Source of the DNA: Chromera velia
Lineage: Eukaryota; Sar; Chromeraceae
Assembly: GCA_018398765.1 (NCBI GenBank)
Contig: JAHBMJ010000404.1
Location: 11,390 to 37,167 of the forward strand
Reading direction: 5' to 3'
Length of the DNA stretch: 25,778 nucleotides
Part shown: in pieces, positions 1 to 10,654 of the stretch
Position numbering within the stretch: position 1 is the first letter of the stretch
Layout: every line of letters begins with the position of its first letter
The notes under the pieces: generated by a model
Database searches by the model: none
Seen by the model: the letters and a program-made list of their open reading frames with translations, nothing else
Told to the model about the DNA's origin: nothing
Position numbers and translations under genes: made by a program

Positions 1-722
1 GCTTAGCTGTCTGGTCTGCAAAAGGTTTTCCCCTTATTTTCTCAATCATGTCTCTTCTTCTTGTACTCCTTTTCTGTCAAATTTCTGGACGGAAAGGAAA
101 ACATCGAATCTGACATCTACTAACATCTACTAAAAAAGCTCTAGTAAAGAAAGCGCTCTTGCTATTAGGATTTATTAGGATTGAACTGTTGATTAAGGTC
201 CTTAATTATTTATATTTACTATACACGCAGTGATCATAAGTCTGAATTATAACTTTATAAGTCTTTTGAGAGTACAGGGCCCATAACATTCAAGTCTAGA
301 TTCAAGTCTATAATTTTAAGTTGTTATCGCTATGCCTAGTCGTCTAGGTGTGATCTGTAAAGTTATTTTTATAATAAAGTCTAAGCACAGACTTTAGACT
401 TTAAAACTTCTTTGGTTTTAAAACTTTAAGAATAAAAGGCTTGAACATTTTGATGTGTTGTTCAGGATTGTTTAGCTTTTTAAAGCACTTTCCAATGTAT
501 GACAAAAAACTTTTAAAGTGCGTTTCAAAAGTTATATTTTAGAGTCTACACACTCTGACAAACTATAGGCGTGAACGTTTTCCCATTTAAAAACGAAAAA
601 AGGTTTTAAACTTTATTTCACTTTAAAACTTTATAGATCAGTCGTAGCTAGTCCGAGTCATCATGCATATAGGGGCTATATAAAAATTTATTTGCGTGCC
701 AATGGTACATAAACGGGCTCTA

Positions 723-743
723 GGGGGGGNGGGGGGGGGGGGG
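723..743. repeat. G homopolymer with an ambiguous base
   Basis: This is a run of 21 positions, all G except an N at 730. The N and the run length indicate an unreliable or length-polymorphic site. The flank GTCTTTGCGTGCCAT recurs after the second G tract. Confidence 0.9.
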
Positions 744-1373
744 TCTTTGCGTGCCATCGAGCCTTTTTTGAGCATTCATCTCAGTAAGGTCTGGTAGACA
801 AGCCGTAAGTGCTCAATCTTGATCCCTATGGTTGCCATATAACTTGAAAAGCCACTAGATGGTTTCTCCAGATGTTATCTGGTTTTGAAGTACCAGAGGT
901 TTAAAATTGTAAAAAATTGTCTGACATTTTCATTCCCCCTCCATGATTCCCTCATCTCCCTCCCTGACAAGTCTCCTCTAATGCCCTGCAATGCTCTGGA
1001 TGCTTCAGTCGAAGAATTCTGGTATAAACGCCCTTGTAGATTGTGTTGTTTTAGGTATGGGGATCTTGACCTTGTTGTTTAATGAAAGATAAACAGACGC
1101 AGCTTCTAATTCTCTTTCTAAAGCCTCACCCCCATCGCCCCTCTCCACGATAGCTTTTTGCGGACATGCATTAGACGAGGAGCTAGAAGAAGTATCATCA
1201 TGATTCAAATTTTTGTATAATAATTCAAATTTGGGTCTTTAACAAGTTTTTGATAAGTTTTTAACTTAAGTTTTAGTAGTTGTTCAACATGATTTTGGAC
1301 TTTAAACGGTAAAAAAGTTAGTGTCAAATTTTTTTTTTTTAAGAAAAACATTTGCATGCCAAAGCGAGAAGGT

Positions 1374-1374
<1 letters not shown>

Positions 1375-1404
<30 letters not shown>
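1375..1404. repeat. G30 homopolymer
   Basis: This is an uninterrupted run of 30 G residues followed by TCTTGCGTGCCAT. Such a run can form G-quadruplex structures and is prone to slippage. The apparent polyproline ORF across it on the minus strand is an artefact of the run. Confidence 0.9.
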
Positions 1405-1405
<1 letters not shown>

Positions 1406-1876
1406 CTTGCGTGCCATTGGCACTCAAATGAATTTTTACATAGCCCCATACTACCAGAGTCTACCACTACCTAGGGGCTAGGCGATGCTAGAGGCGACAC
1501 ATAATGGTTAAAAAAAAAACCGGAAAGGTCTATTCCTCGGTCTATTCATTTTTTTCTTTTTTTGAAAATGATCATTAAAGCTCAAATAAGCAGAAACCGT
1601 ATGAGTTACCTATGTTTTATGCTTCAAAACGGCCTTGAAGCAGCTCTAGGAGGAGCTAGAAAAAAAAAAATGCCAACGGCTATGTTCTTTTTTTTTTTTC
1701 AGCCAGTTCTTAGCCGGTGCTTTTGGCAGCTTTTTGCAAATATGAGATAATGCCATAGTCCTATAAGCGTTATCACTTTTAAACCAAACACTAGCAGAGA
1801 TGAAAGATTAACACACTTTTTAGACTGGTCACTGGTTTCTGATCATGGTGTTTTATCTTTACATATAGTATAGGAT

Positions 1877-3565
1877 CTACGAGAGGCTGATTCGGCGCTG
1901 GTGCATCAAAAGCCGTGCTGCATGCGTCAATCCCTCGGCTCCGAGAGACGCACCCCTTCCCCTGGCGATCAAAATTTGACGCGCTCTCACGAGAAGCAGT
2001 TGCCGATACTCCAGTTTTTCCCGGCTGTCTGCCTCGAATGCCCTGTCTGCACACCGAGAGTGTGCCTTCATTCTAGAGTCTGTTGGGGTCAGCAGCCCCT
2101 CCCACACGTCAGTCTGTTCTTCCTCGTCCCCAAAAAACACAGAGCCCCCAAACAACCAGAGACATGCCGCAGCCCCCCTCAGAGTCAGACAAGGCCCCCA
2201 CACCTTCTCACCGCCCTCTGCAGAATGCGCACAGACAGCCGAAGAAGCTGCAGGAGAAGAGACGCCAAGTCTTTCCCCTGCGCCTTCCACTTCATCGACA
2301 ATCCTAGAAGGCAGAGGATCCCCCAGTGCGCAGGCACGATCAAAGAGAAGAGAAGACCTCCCTCTCTGCAGCCGGGGTGCGAAGAGACAAACCGACACTC
2401 CAACCTCCCGCCTGCTTATGCCATCTTCACCTTCTTTACTGCCCTGCTGTAGACGGGGAACCCTGAGAGCATCCAAAGCTTGTGAGACCTCAAAACGGCT
2501 CAGAACTACCACGGCCTTGAGACGGCATGACGATGAAGAGCTCCCTTCACCCACAGGCGTCCCCTCTCGATCTGTCCGAGAACCACCTTCCCCCTCACGC
2601 CTCTCCCACACGAATGCAACGAACAGGGGCTCCTTCAAGAACGTGTCCCTCGATCGGGGAGGAAGGCCGTCCGGAGACGAAGACGAGGGACTGGAAGGAG
2701 AGGCAGAGGAGGACCCTGCAGGCTTTTTCTTTACATCTTTCACCACGCCCCCCTCTGCTTGGGATCCCTTCTCCTTGTGCGCATCTCCTAGAAGAATCTC
2801 TGCGCACTGGACAAAGTCAACAGACGCAAAGACTCCCTGTGGAAAGGGAAAGCAAAACTCTTCTCTGCGGGAGTCCGGTCTTTGCATTCCCTCTTGCTCC
2901 CTCACCTTTCTGTTTTCTTTTTTCAGGGCCAAATGAGGATACAGATCAAAAAGGGAGGAAACGGAGGAGGCAGCGAGGGCCCCGGAAAGAGGCACCAACC
3001 CATAAGTGCTACTGTAACGATTGGCGGCATGATCGGAGACTGGGGGCATGATGTCTGACCAGAGACGGTCACGGAGGAGGGAGCGGATCGCTGGATGGAA
3101 ATGGGGTCTTAGCGGGTTTGCATTCGGGAGCCTTTCCGGCGGGGGTCTGGGTGCTTCGACCTCCGTCTCCATCTCCCTCTCCTGTTCCTCTTCGTGTCCC
3201 TCAGAGTCACCCAGGACACGAACACCTGCCCCAAACCTGCGGAGCCTGGAGAGGAAATGCGACACAAAGCTTTGGGCAGTCTCCCGAGTTTCAATTTCCC
3301 CACCCCCCCGCCTTTCCCTTTCTCTCCCCCCCTCGCCAGGTTGGGGCACAACCTCTGCTTGCACCACGCAGACAGAAGCATCCCTCTCATCTGCTGCGGG
3401 AGGGGTGGGCAATCGATCGTGGATGGTTTCTGGAGAGAGCTGGAGGCTCGTGCTTACTGCCTCTAATCTTCTCTGTGCCCGAGAGAGGAGCGAGATCTCT
3501 TGTCTGGAGGAACCGAAGAGAGACTCTAGAGAGGAGCCCTCGGTCTCTAGACTCGATTTGCTTAC
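1877..3565 (-). CDS. Exon 11: C-terminal domain and stop
   Basis: This exon encodes residues 3828-4389 and the TAG stop at 1877-1879. The acceptor is gtgatgtgtgcttgcag|GTAAGC. EMETEVEAPRPPPE followed by LRPHFHPAIRSLL matches the family 'E.E.Q.qRPp....lHp' segment. LFVAFVW, LKAVVVLSRFEVSQAL, VCLFAPRLQRGRSSLLFD (4219-4236) and LWLFGGSVFFGD (4296-4307) match the family's C-terminal 'lviiSPyEan..l', 'LhlYaPR' and 'lnLFaGqLy' blocks. Ser/Glu/Gly-rich loops separate the conserved pieces. The last about 70 residues after the LFGG block are not recognisably conserved, so the exact 3' end is less sure. No clear AATAAA-type signal is visible just downstream. Confidence 0.86.
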   Translation of the reverse strand, partial: VSKSSLETEGSSLESLFGSSRQEISLLSRAQRRLEAVSTSLQLSPETIHDRLPTPPAADERDASVCVVQAEVVPQPGEGGRERERRGGGEIETRETAQSFVSHFLSRLRRFGAGVRVLGDSEGHEEEQEREMETEVEAPRPPPERLPNANPLRPHFHPAIRSLLRDRLWSDIMPPVSDHAANRYSSTYGLVPLSGALAASSVSSLFDLYPHLALKKENRKVREQEGMQRPDSRREEFCFPFPQGVFASVDFVQCAEILLGDAHKEKGSQAEGGVVKDVKKKPAGSSSASPSSPSSSSPDGLPPRSRDTFLKEPLFVAFVWERREGEGGSRTDREGTPVGEGSSSSSCRLKAVVVLSRFEVSQALDALRVPRLQQGSKEGEDGISRREVGVSVCLFAPRLQRGRSSLLFDRACALGDPLPSRIVDEVEGAGERLGVSSPAASSAVCAHSAEGGEKVWGPCLTLRGAAACLWLFGGSVFFGDEEEQTDVWEGLLTPTDSRMKAHSRCADRAFEADSREKLEYRQLLLVRARQILIARGRGASLGAEGLTHAARLLMHQRRISLS

Positions 3566-6500
3566 CTGCAAGCACACATCACACATCAGCGCGGACGTAA
3601 AGAGAAAAATGTAAGAACTCTCATTCGATGCAACGCACCGTTCTCAAAAGAAGCTAGGGCGAAAAGGACGCCCTCGATCGGATGCATTCACTGTCTTTTG
3701 TTGTAAGGTGGTCTCATGATTCTCTTCTGTTATTGATCTTTGATGCCATTAATATCTCTTTGCGACAACTGAACAGGTTCTCTTAACTGTTGCGGTGATC
3801 GATATCTCTTTCTTTCACTGCCATTTTTTCCTTGTGTCCCGGTGGAAAGCTTGCAAATTCATGCCATGTCACGAAATTCATAAATTTGCAAACAACCCAA
3901 AATCTTTCATATTTAGAAACAAAACGAGTCGATCACCTTACCGCTGCAAGGTCGTCTCCATGTTGCGATGATGCCACAACTTTCCGCAGATGCGTCCCAC
4001 AGGCGTCAACCAGATGGCTCAGGTCCCCCTCCACAGCTGCAACCAGATTGGCCACAGACCAACGGAGGACCTCAGATGGGGCTGCAGGAATCGATAAAAC
4101 CTCCGGTGGTCCCCCTCCGTTTCCCCCCTTCTCTGTGTCTGAGCTTTGCACCTCCTTTTGTGGATGCAGACCTGCGGAAGCGCCCCCTTGCAGCAGCCTC
4201 CTTTTGGGAATCTGACGGTCCACCTCTGCAGATGCCAAGAAGGCAACCGTTTGGCCTCTTGCGAGCAGACGCAAACGGAGACATGTCTGGAGGAGCTTGT
4301 CTGCTGTCATGCCCCGACCCAGAGTCACACACGCACAGGAATCGGGTGCGAAGGGAAGGTCAGTGCCTCGACAGTGCGCCTCGTCCAGGTACACTGCACA
4401 ATCCCTCAGAGAGACGTTGAAGGGGGAGAGCTCCAGAGGCTGCTCTCTGCCGTGTCGGTCCAAAGCGAGGGGTCGATCAGAATCGGGGTCAAAGAAGATC
4501 GCTGCTCTACAGTGAGGACGCAGGCGCAGCCATTCCTGCGCGGTCTCTCTGTTGTCCAAATCCACCACCAAAGCCCCCCCATCAAGCAGAACATTCACGT
4601 GAGGAAGCCAAGACGATACGGATGAGAGAATCTCTGCACCTGTCGCAGATGACGACTCCAAACTTCGATATCCCCCACTCGCCCCCGTCAACAGTCTCGC
4701 CATCATCTCTCCGTTGGTGCCCACCAAACGAGGCAGGTCTCGCTGTCGCATTGGGGGGGGCAGCAGTGCTTGCGTGTTATTCGTGCCAGAGAACCCTACA
4801 GCTGGTGCTTTCCCACCCCTTTCCCCACTCAGGCCATGCACTAATTCACATGCTGTGGCTGCCAGTCTGAACGGGAACTGACGGGACTCGACTGGAAACA
4901 CAACTTCTGAAAGGAAAAAGTCCACGACTTTCATGTGCTTCCTCATCACCGGAAACACACACTCCTTGACTGTCGTCAAATCACCCTGAAGATTCACGCC
5001 CCCCCCGGAACGGAGCTCAGGAGGAAGGGCCTCCCCAACGCCCCTAGACCATTCGGCGTAGATGTCACTGCAGTTGTCCTTCCCCCCACAAAGCGTTAAA
5101 ACTTGTACGAATTCGTCAAACGAAAGCCCCGACCTGTACCTGTCGATCTGCATTCATTAAGACAAATGCAGCCATGCATGCACGGAAAGAACCGGATTGG
5201 TTTGGCATTCTGCATTCAATGACACGCTCAAGAGAGAGTTGCAAGAACAGCGACTGATGCAAGGACAACCGCTGTGTCAGAGAGGTGGACGGATGCGCAC
5301 CTTTTCCTTCCCTCAGTTGACAGACCTGTGTGAGGAGAAGCGAAACATGGGGATGGCCAAAGTCGGTGTTCGGTTTAGGACGATCCTTCGCAGCGAAGGG
5401 CACAGCCAGCCCTCCCTTTCCCCTCCCATACTGGACTCTCCAACGCAAGCGCAGAGAAAAGAAAAGAAGATCAAATCCCAAAAGCCCACGAAGGAGAAGC
5501 GCGGGTACCCTCTGGGAGGCTCCCAGAGCTCCGAGGACTTCCGAAAGTTCCGTCTCCTCCAGTGCGCCCTCAACAAGGAATCGGAAGAGTTTGGATTGGG
5601 AGATGGCAGTACCCGTTGCAGAGGACGCGGAGGCAAGGAGAGGGGCGAAGACGCCGCTGCCTTCTGTAGTGTGTCCACTGATGATCACGTCGACCATCCG
5701 GGCCCTCAATTCCGTCCATGCCGTCTCGGAGGTCAGCTGAAGAGAACAGAACTCCCACGGCCTGTCTGCAAACTCGCTGTCCATCTGTAAGTGGGCCCCC
5801 CCCAGCTTCTCCAAGACAGAAGGGCTCAGAGCCCTGGCCAGACGGAGAGCAGACTGCACACCGTCCCACACGGATGCCCCCCCGTCCACTCCTGTCTGAC
5901 GCCCCACTGTGTACACAAGAGACCTGCACACACACGCACACACACACGCGCGCGCGCGCGCGCGTGCACACACACAAAGAGAGATGTATAAGCATGAAGG
6001 CGCAAGATCTTCAACCCAAAAGTCACGTGAACACTGTCATTCCAATACACAACAAACACACACGCTTTGAGCAGAGGAGAAGCACAAGAGGAGAGAAGAG
6101 AAACTACGGGACTCTGGTTTCTTCAGACGAGGGATGCACCCTGAAAGAAGAAAACGCGAGGGAGAGAAATGGAAGACTCATGCACACAAAACAGATATAC
6201 GCATCAAAAAAGAAATCCTGCACGCACGGACCTTCTGGGTGAGAGCACTTCGTCTGTCTCGTCAATGAAGTCCCGTGCGAAGGTCTCAAGCGTCCGCACA
6301 AAGCCGTCAAGCTCAGAGGCCACATGCATCAGGCCCCCCCTGAAGTTCCTCTCTTGAACAACTCCATGCTGTTCCTCCTCTTTCTCTTTCTGCTGAACAA
6401 ATGCAAATGCAGGGTCTGAATTTTCTCTCTTTCCCCTCCTGGACCTCTGCCTCTGTTTCTTCTGCTGCTGCTGCATGTCCTCTCCTGCCTCCTGCTGCTT

Positions 6501-9127
6501 TGCACTACCTCCCTCTGCACCCCCCTCTCTCTCTGCCCGCAGTGCCAGATCGAGAACCTTCAGAGACAGAGACTGCCGTTGTTCCGGAGATGCAACGACG
6601 ATAGACGGCCTCTTCACGAGACTCATCTGGGCTCTCCCCCCAGTCTCAGACCGCCTCTCCACCTTGCTCTTGACCTTCACCCCGTTTTCCCCCTTGGGGG
6701 AATCCTCATCGTCCTTAAAACTGTCATCGCACACAGCACCGTCCAACACAGTGCGCATGGCGCGAACGGCCGGGAGGTCTAGGAAAGCGTCCCGTCGGCA
6801 AGGGAAGGTCAGGACTCGACACCCGAGAAGGCCTCCCAGCTTCCCTCTCAGATCTTGGAAGCACAGCTCCAGCAAGGGCCCCGGCACAGTCACACGGGGG
6901 ATGCACGCAGTGGGTCCCTTTCCCTTCCCTCCCTCAACACACTTCCCGGATTCCGTCAAAAGGGAGGCGCTGCAAAGCATTGGGAGGATCACCTTCGTCT
7001 TCCCCTCCCCTGGCTCCATCTGCACAGCCAGGGGACCTCTTTCTGCACTCCCATCCCCCCCTCCCGAAAACATATGAAGGAACACCTCGAACTGCGCAGG
7101 CCTGATCAAGAGGTCATTCTCCACTTCCAACAAGAGAAAGCAAGGCCAATCACAGGGACGCCAGTTCACATGACCTGGATTCAACCACTCTCTTTCAAGG
7201 CGACGCCGCACACCGAGATGGTCATCCTGGACCTGAGAGTCACCTTCTTCTGTCTCACTCTTCGCTTCTTCTGCTAGATGTGCAAGACGCCTAGCACGAT
7301 CCTCCAACGTCCATGCCACACACAGCCCACCCTTCAATGTTCGTCGTACCGCTTCAGACAACTGGCTGTCACATCTTTCCTCTGCCTCTTCCTGCACACT
7401 TTCTGATTGCTGATCCAAAAGAGAAAGAAGGACATACGAAGGGATGACTGCTGTCTGATCCCACATCCCGACAGCTGCAAGTGCCTTCCCACCCTCGTCT
7501 CCAGGCCGAGGTTCTGTCCACTCACACACACACTCCTGTATCTTTCTCGTCACTGCACATCGCTCTCTTAACAGAAGCGCCCAAAATTCCCTGTCCCCAC
7601 CCCCCTTCGAAACATCTGTTCCCTCCCCCGCCTGTGTCCGTACATCTTCTCCCAGACATCCATTCCCATTCCCTCCCCAACAGAGACTCTCTTCGTCGTC
7701 TGCTGACCTATCCTGCCCCTTGCTCTTCCCCTCAACACTCTTTTCTTCATTCTCATTGTCTTCATATTCCCGGTCACCCCCCCCACCCAGTGTCGCAAAG
7801 GCCTCCACAGTCTCCCCCAACCTCTGCCTAAAGTCTGCACCCACCTCTGACTCCTCTGTCCCTCCAACAGCGGTCGACAACTCCGATTCCAATTCTCTCA
7901 GGGCCTCTGTCTGCTTTGCCCTCTCTTCCTTCTCACCGAGACCAGAGGCCTTTCCCTCTCCCAACAAACCTCTGCATTTCGACTCTTCACTTCCCATTCT
8001 GTCCGACTTTCCACAAAAAAGCCTTTCCGCAAGCTGGAAACCTTCAGATCGCTTCATGGTCTCCAGATCTGCACTTTCCAAAACCCGAAGCGAAACCGTC
8101 CGGACAGGCAACCCGAAACCCGTCCCCGCATTGCGAATCTTCCGAAGATCGCGTGGCTGGGCCAGGGGCGTTGCGGGGCTTGCAATGAGGACCCGCAAAC
8201 GAGCTAGACTTTCTGTTGCAGCCGCCTCTGACAGCCTCTGCTCCACCTGACCGCAAAAGTTCGCAAGTCTGCGGTTGCCATGCCAGAGAGCGAGGCGCGA
8301 GTTGACAGCATCGACCAAATCTTCCGAGACTTCCAGAACACCAGGGCTGCCGTCGGGGGGGCAGATCGCTGTATGTCTTTTCAGAAGAGCCTCCGAAATA
8401 ACGGGGGCAGGCTGGCTGTTGTCGGAACTAGAACGGGAGGGGCTCCACGCAGCCACACAGACCTGCAGTCAGCCAAACAGGGAAGGGGTTTGGAAATAAC
8501 TGAACGATAGAGGCACAACTGCTTCAGTCATCAGACAGCTGGAGTAAGAGAAGAAATCGCCGCCAAGTTGGCACGAATGAAGGAGAGCAGGGAGCTGCAC
8601 CATTTGAGACACAGAGCAGTAGTGAAGGAATGGAAGAAGGGCAGTGAAAGAGGACCATGCCGATCGACGATCAGCACAGAAAGGCCGGAAGGAAAGAGGG
8701 CATCAAAACCAAGTCAATGAAGCAGACGGAGAGGAAGAGAGGCATACCTCAATAAATGCATCCACTGCAGCTTCCACTCTCCTTGCGTGGTCTGCATTGA
8801 TTCTTTTTGGATCCGACACGAGAGTGAACTCGGCGTCCTTCCCTCTCTGTTCCTCCGCAAGTGCGGCCTCCTCTGCCTCCAGTTGGGCTCCCCTCTCAAG
8901 GAGAAGAGAGGATGCAGTGCGGGCCCATTCGTCCTGGTTACTCCCATCGCTTTCTGCCTTCGGGAGTCTCTCTCTAAACTCGGGCTCTGGCAGAAGGGAG
9001 AGAACCGTTGTGACAGCCTTCTTCCCCGACCAGCCTTGGGACAGTCTCTCCCGGGCCTGAAAGTGAGAAGAAGTCGCACGGACGCACGCACACACACACG
9101 CACACACACACACAGAGAGAGAGAGAG

Positions 9128-9187
<60 letters not shown>

Positions 9188-9401
9188 AGATTTTGTGTGT
9201 GATTGTGTGTGTGTGTGAGAGAGAGAGAGGTGAAATGGAACACCAGATGAAGGCAGAAACGGCAACTTGATGCAGGGAAGCAGAGGAAAAGCCAACATTC
9301 TGCACTCAAGAGGCTTCTGTCTTGCGTCCGTCGGTCGGTGACGTCATTTTGTCTCTTCCCTCCTATTTGTCGTGCCACTGCCCGTGCGTGTGGCGAGCGG
9401 G

Positions 9402-9443
<42 letters not shown>

Positions 9444-9449
9444 TACATG

Positions 9450-9494
<45 letters not shown>

Positions 9495-10611
9495 TGGAGA
9501 GAGAGAGAGGTGAGCCAGTGAGAGAGTGGCGGGCAGATGCGAAACGGCAAAGCTCAACCCCTATAGCCCCTTCTCCTCTCTTTCACTTCTTCAGCTCCTC
9601 CGATTCGAAAAAAAGAAGGGCATGGACAGGGAGGGTTACTGACTCACCTTCAGAAGGTTGTCGGCCTGCCTCCGGAGACTCTGTCTGGTCTTTGACACCT
9701 CCTGCCTCTCCCTTTCCCTCTCTCGTGACTGAGGCTCCGTCTGCTCTCTCCGGAAGGCCTTTGCGTTCTTCGTCCGTCCAGCGCACAGCCGTCTCAAAGC
9801 CGTGACGTCAATTTCAGTTTCCGTCGGGTCACACGTCCCCCCCTGGCTGCTCATCGGCACGTCGGGGAGACGCAGGGAACCCAGATCACCCCCTCTTGCC
9901 TTCATCATGATGAGCAGCTGGAGCAGCCCCGGGTCCGCGTTCAGAAACGCGAGAGCAGAAATGCACGTTGCCCAGAGAGCCGGGTGTGTGCACTGTTGTG
10001 AGATGGAGAACAGTGAGAGGAAGTAACGGTCTGCAGCCTCCTTGCAGTCAGGGAGGCGGGACGGATCCCCTGCTTGTGCAGTCGTCTCTGCAATTAGATC
10101 AAACGAATCGTTTTACTTATCAGAGAGAGAGTGAAGTCAGCAAAAAGAAAAACAGCTGTGCGGTGCCGAGAGAGTCACGAGAGCCGATCGAGGAATGCAA
10201 TTTTGACGAAACTCCATCCATCCAGTTCCGCCACTCCCGTTCCCTCTCTATCAACATACGGACGGGAGTTTCTCACTTTTTTGATTATTGCAGCAGCCTC
10301 TTGGACATAGAGAGATCAGCCAGACAGACAGACGGCCTGCAGCGGCAGAAAGAAGCCTTGCTTGTAAGAACGTCAGAAAGAAACAACACAGATATTCCCT
10401 CAGTCACTCATTAGCTCTTTGACTCTTTCTCTGGCTGAGTCACTGAGTGACTGACCCATTTTTCTGAGAGGCGACCTCATCCACCTCTTCCATCCAGGCA
10501 GCACAGAGGAGAGAGACCCCGAGAGGGAGGGTAGTCGCACATCCACTGCATTCATGCATGCACAAGAAGGGAAAGGGGGAGGAGAGAAGGGAAGCATACT
10601 TGCATTGCACG

Positions 10612-10654
<43 letters not shown>

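Larger units (their letters stand above)
671..1448. mobile_element. Possible small DNA transposon/MITE remnant bounded by 38-bp inverted repeats
   Basis: Positions 671-708 and the reverse complement of 1411-1448 agree at about 33 of 38 positions (core GGGGCTAT.TAAAAATT, then GTGCCAATGG). The interval has no coding capacity. A G tract followed by GTCTT(T)GCGTGCCAT lies near each end. No target-site duplication is evident, so a mobile origin is inferred only from the inverted ends. Confidence 0.35.
1..1876. other. AT-rich intergenic region downstream of the giant gene
   Basis: No coding region is supported here. The only open frames are short, and one is a translation of a G homopolymer. The stretch contains two long G tracts, an imperfect inverted repeat (671-708 and 1411-1448), oligo-A and oligo-T runs, and otherwise unstructured AT-rich DNA. 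Confidence 0.6.
9057..9647 (-). other. Intron 6 packed with microsatellites
   Basis: The 591-bp intron has donor GTGAGT and acceptor CTCACTTTCAG. On the + strand it contains (CA)n and (GA)n at about 9088-9230 and a (TA)n(CA)n..(TA)n(TG)n block at 9402-9495. It carries no nested coding sequence. Confidence 0.75.

Noticed and set aside
1205-1423. Minus-strand ORF with a polyproline run
   Set aside because: The prolines come from the G30 homopolymer; no other coding signal.
5940-5976. CRISPR-like or tandem regulatory array
   Set aside because: It is a simple dinucleotide microsatellite with no spacers, in a eukaryotic intron.
8974-9550. ORFs with VCVCV, YIYIY, SLSLS
   Set aside because: They cross intron 6 microsatellites, and the real exon 7 begins at the AG at 9057.
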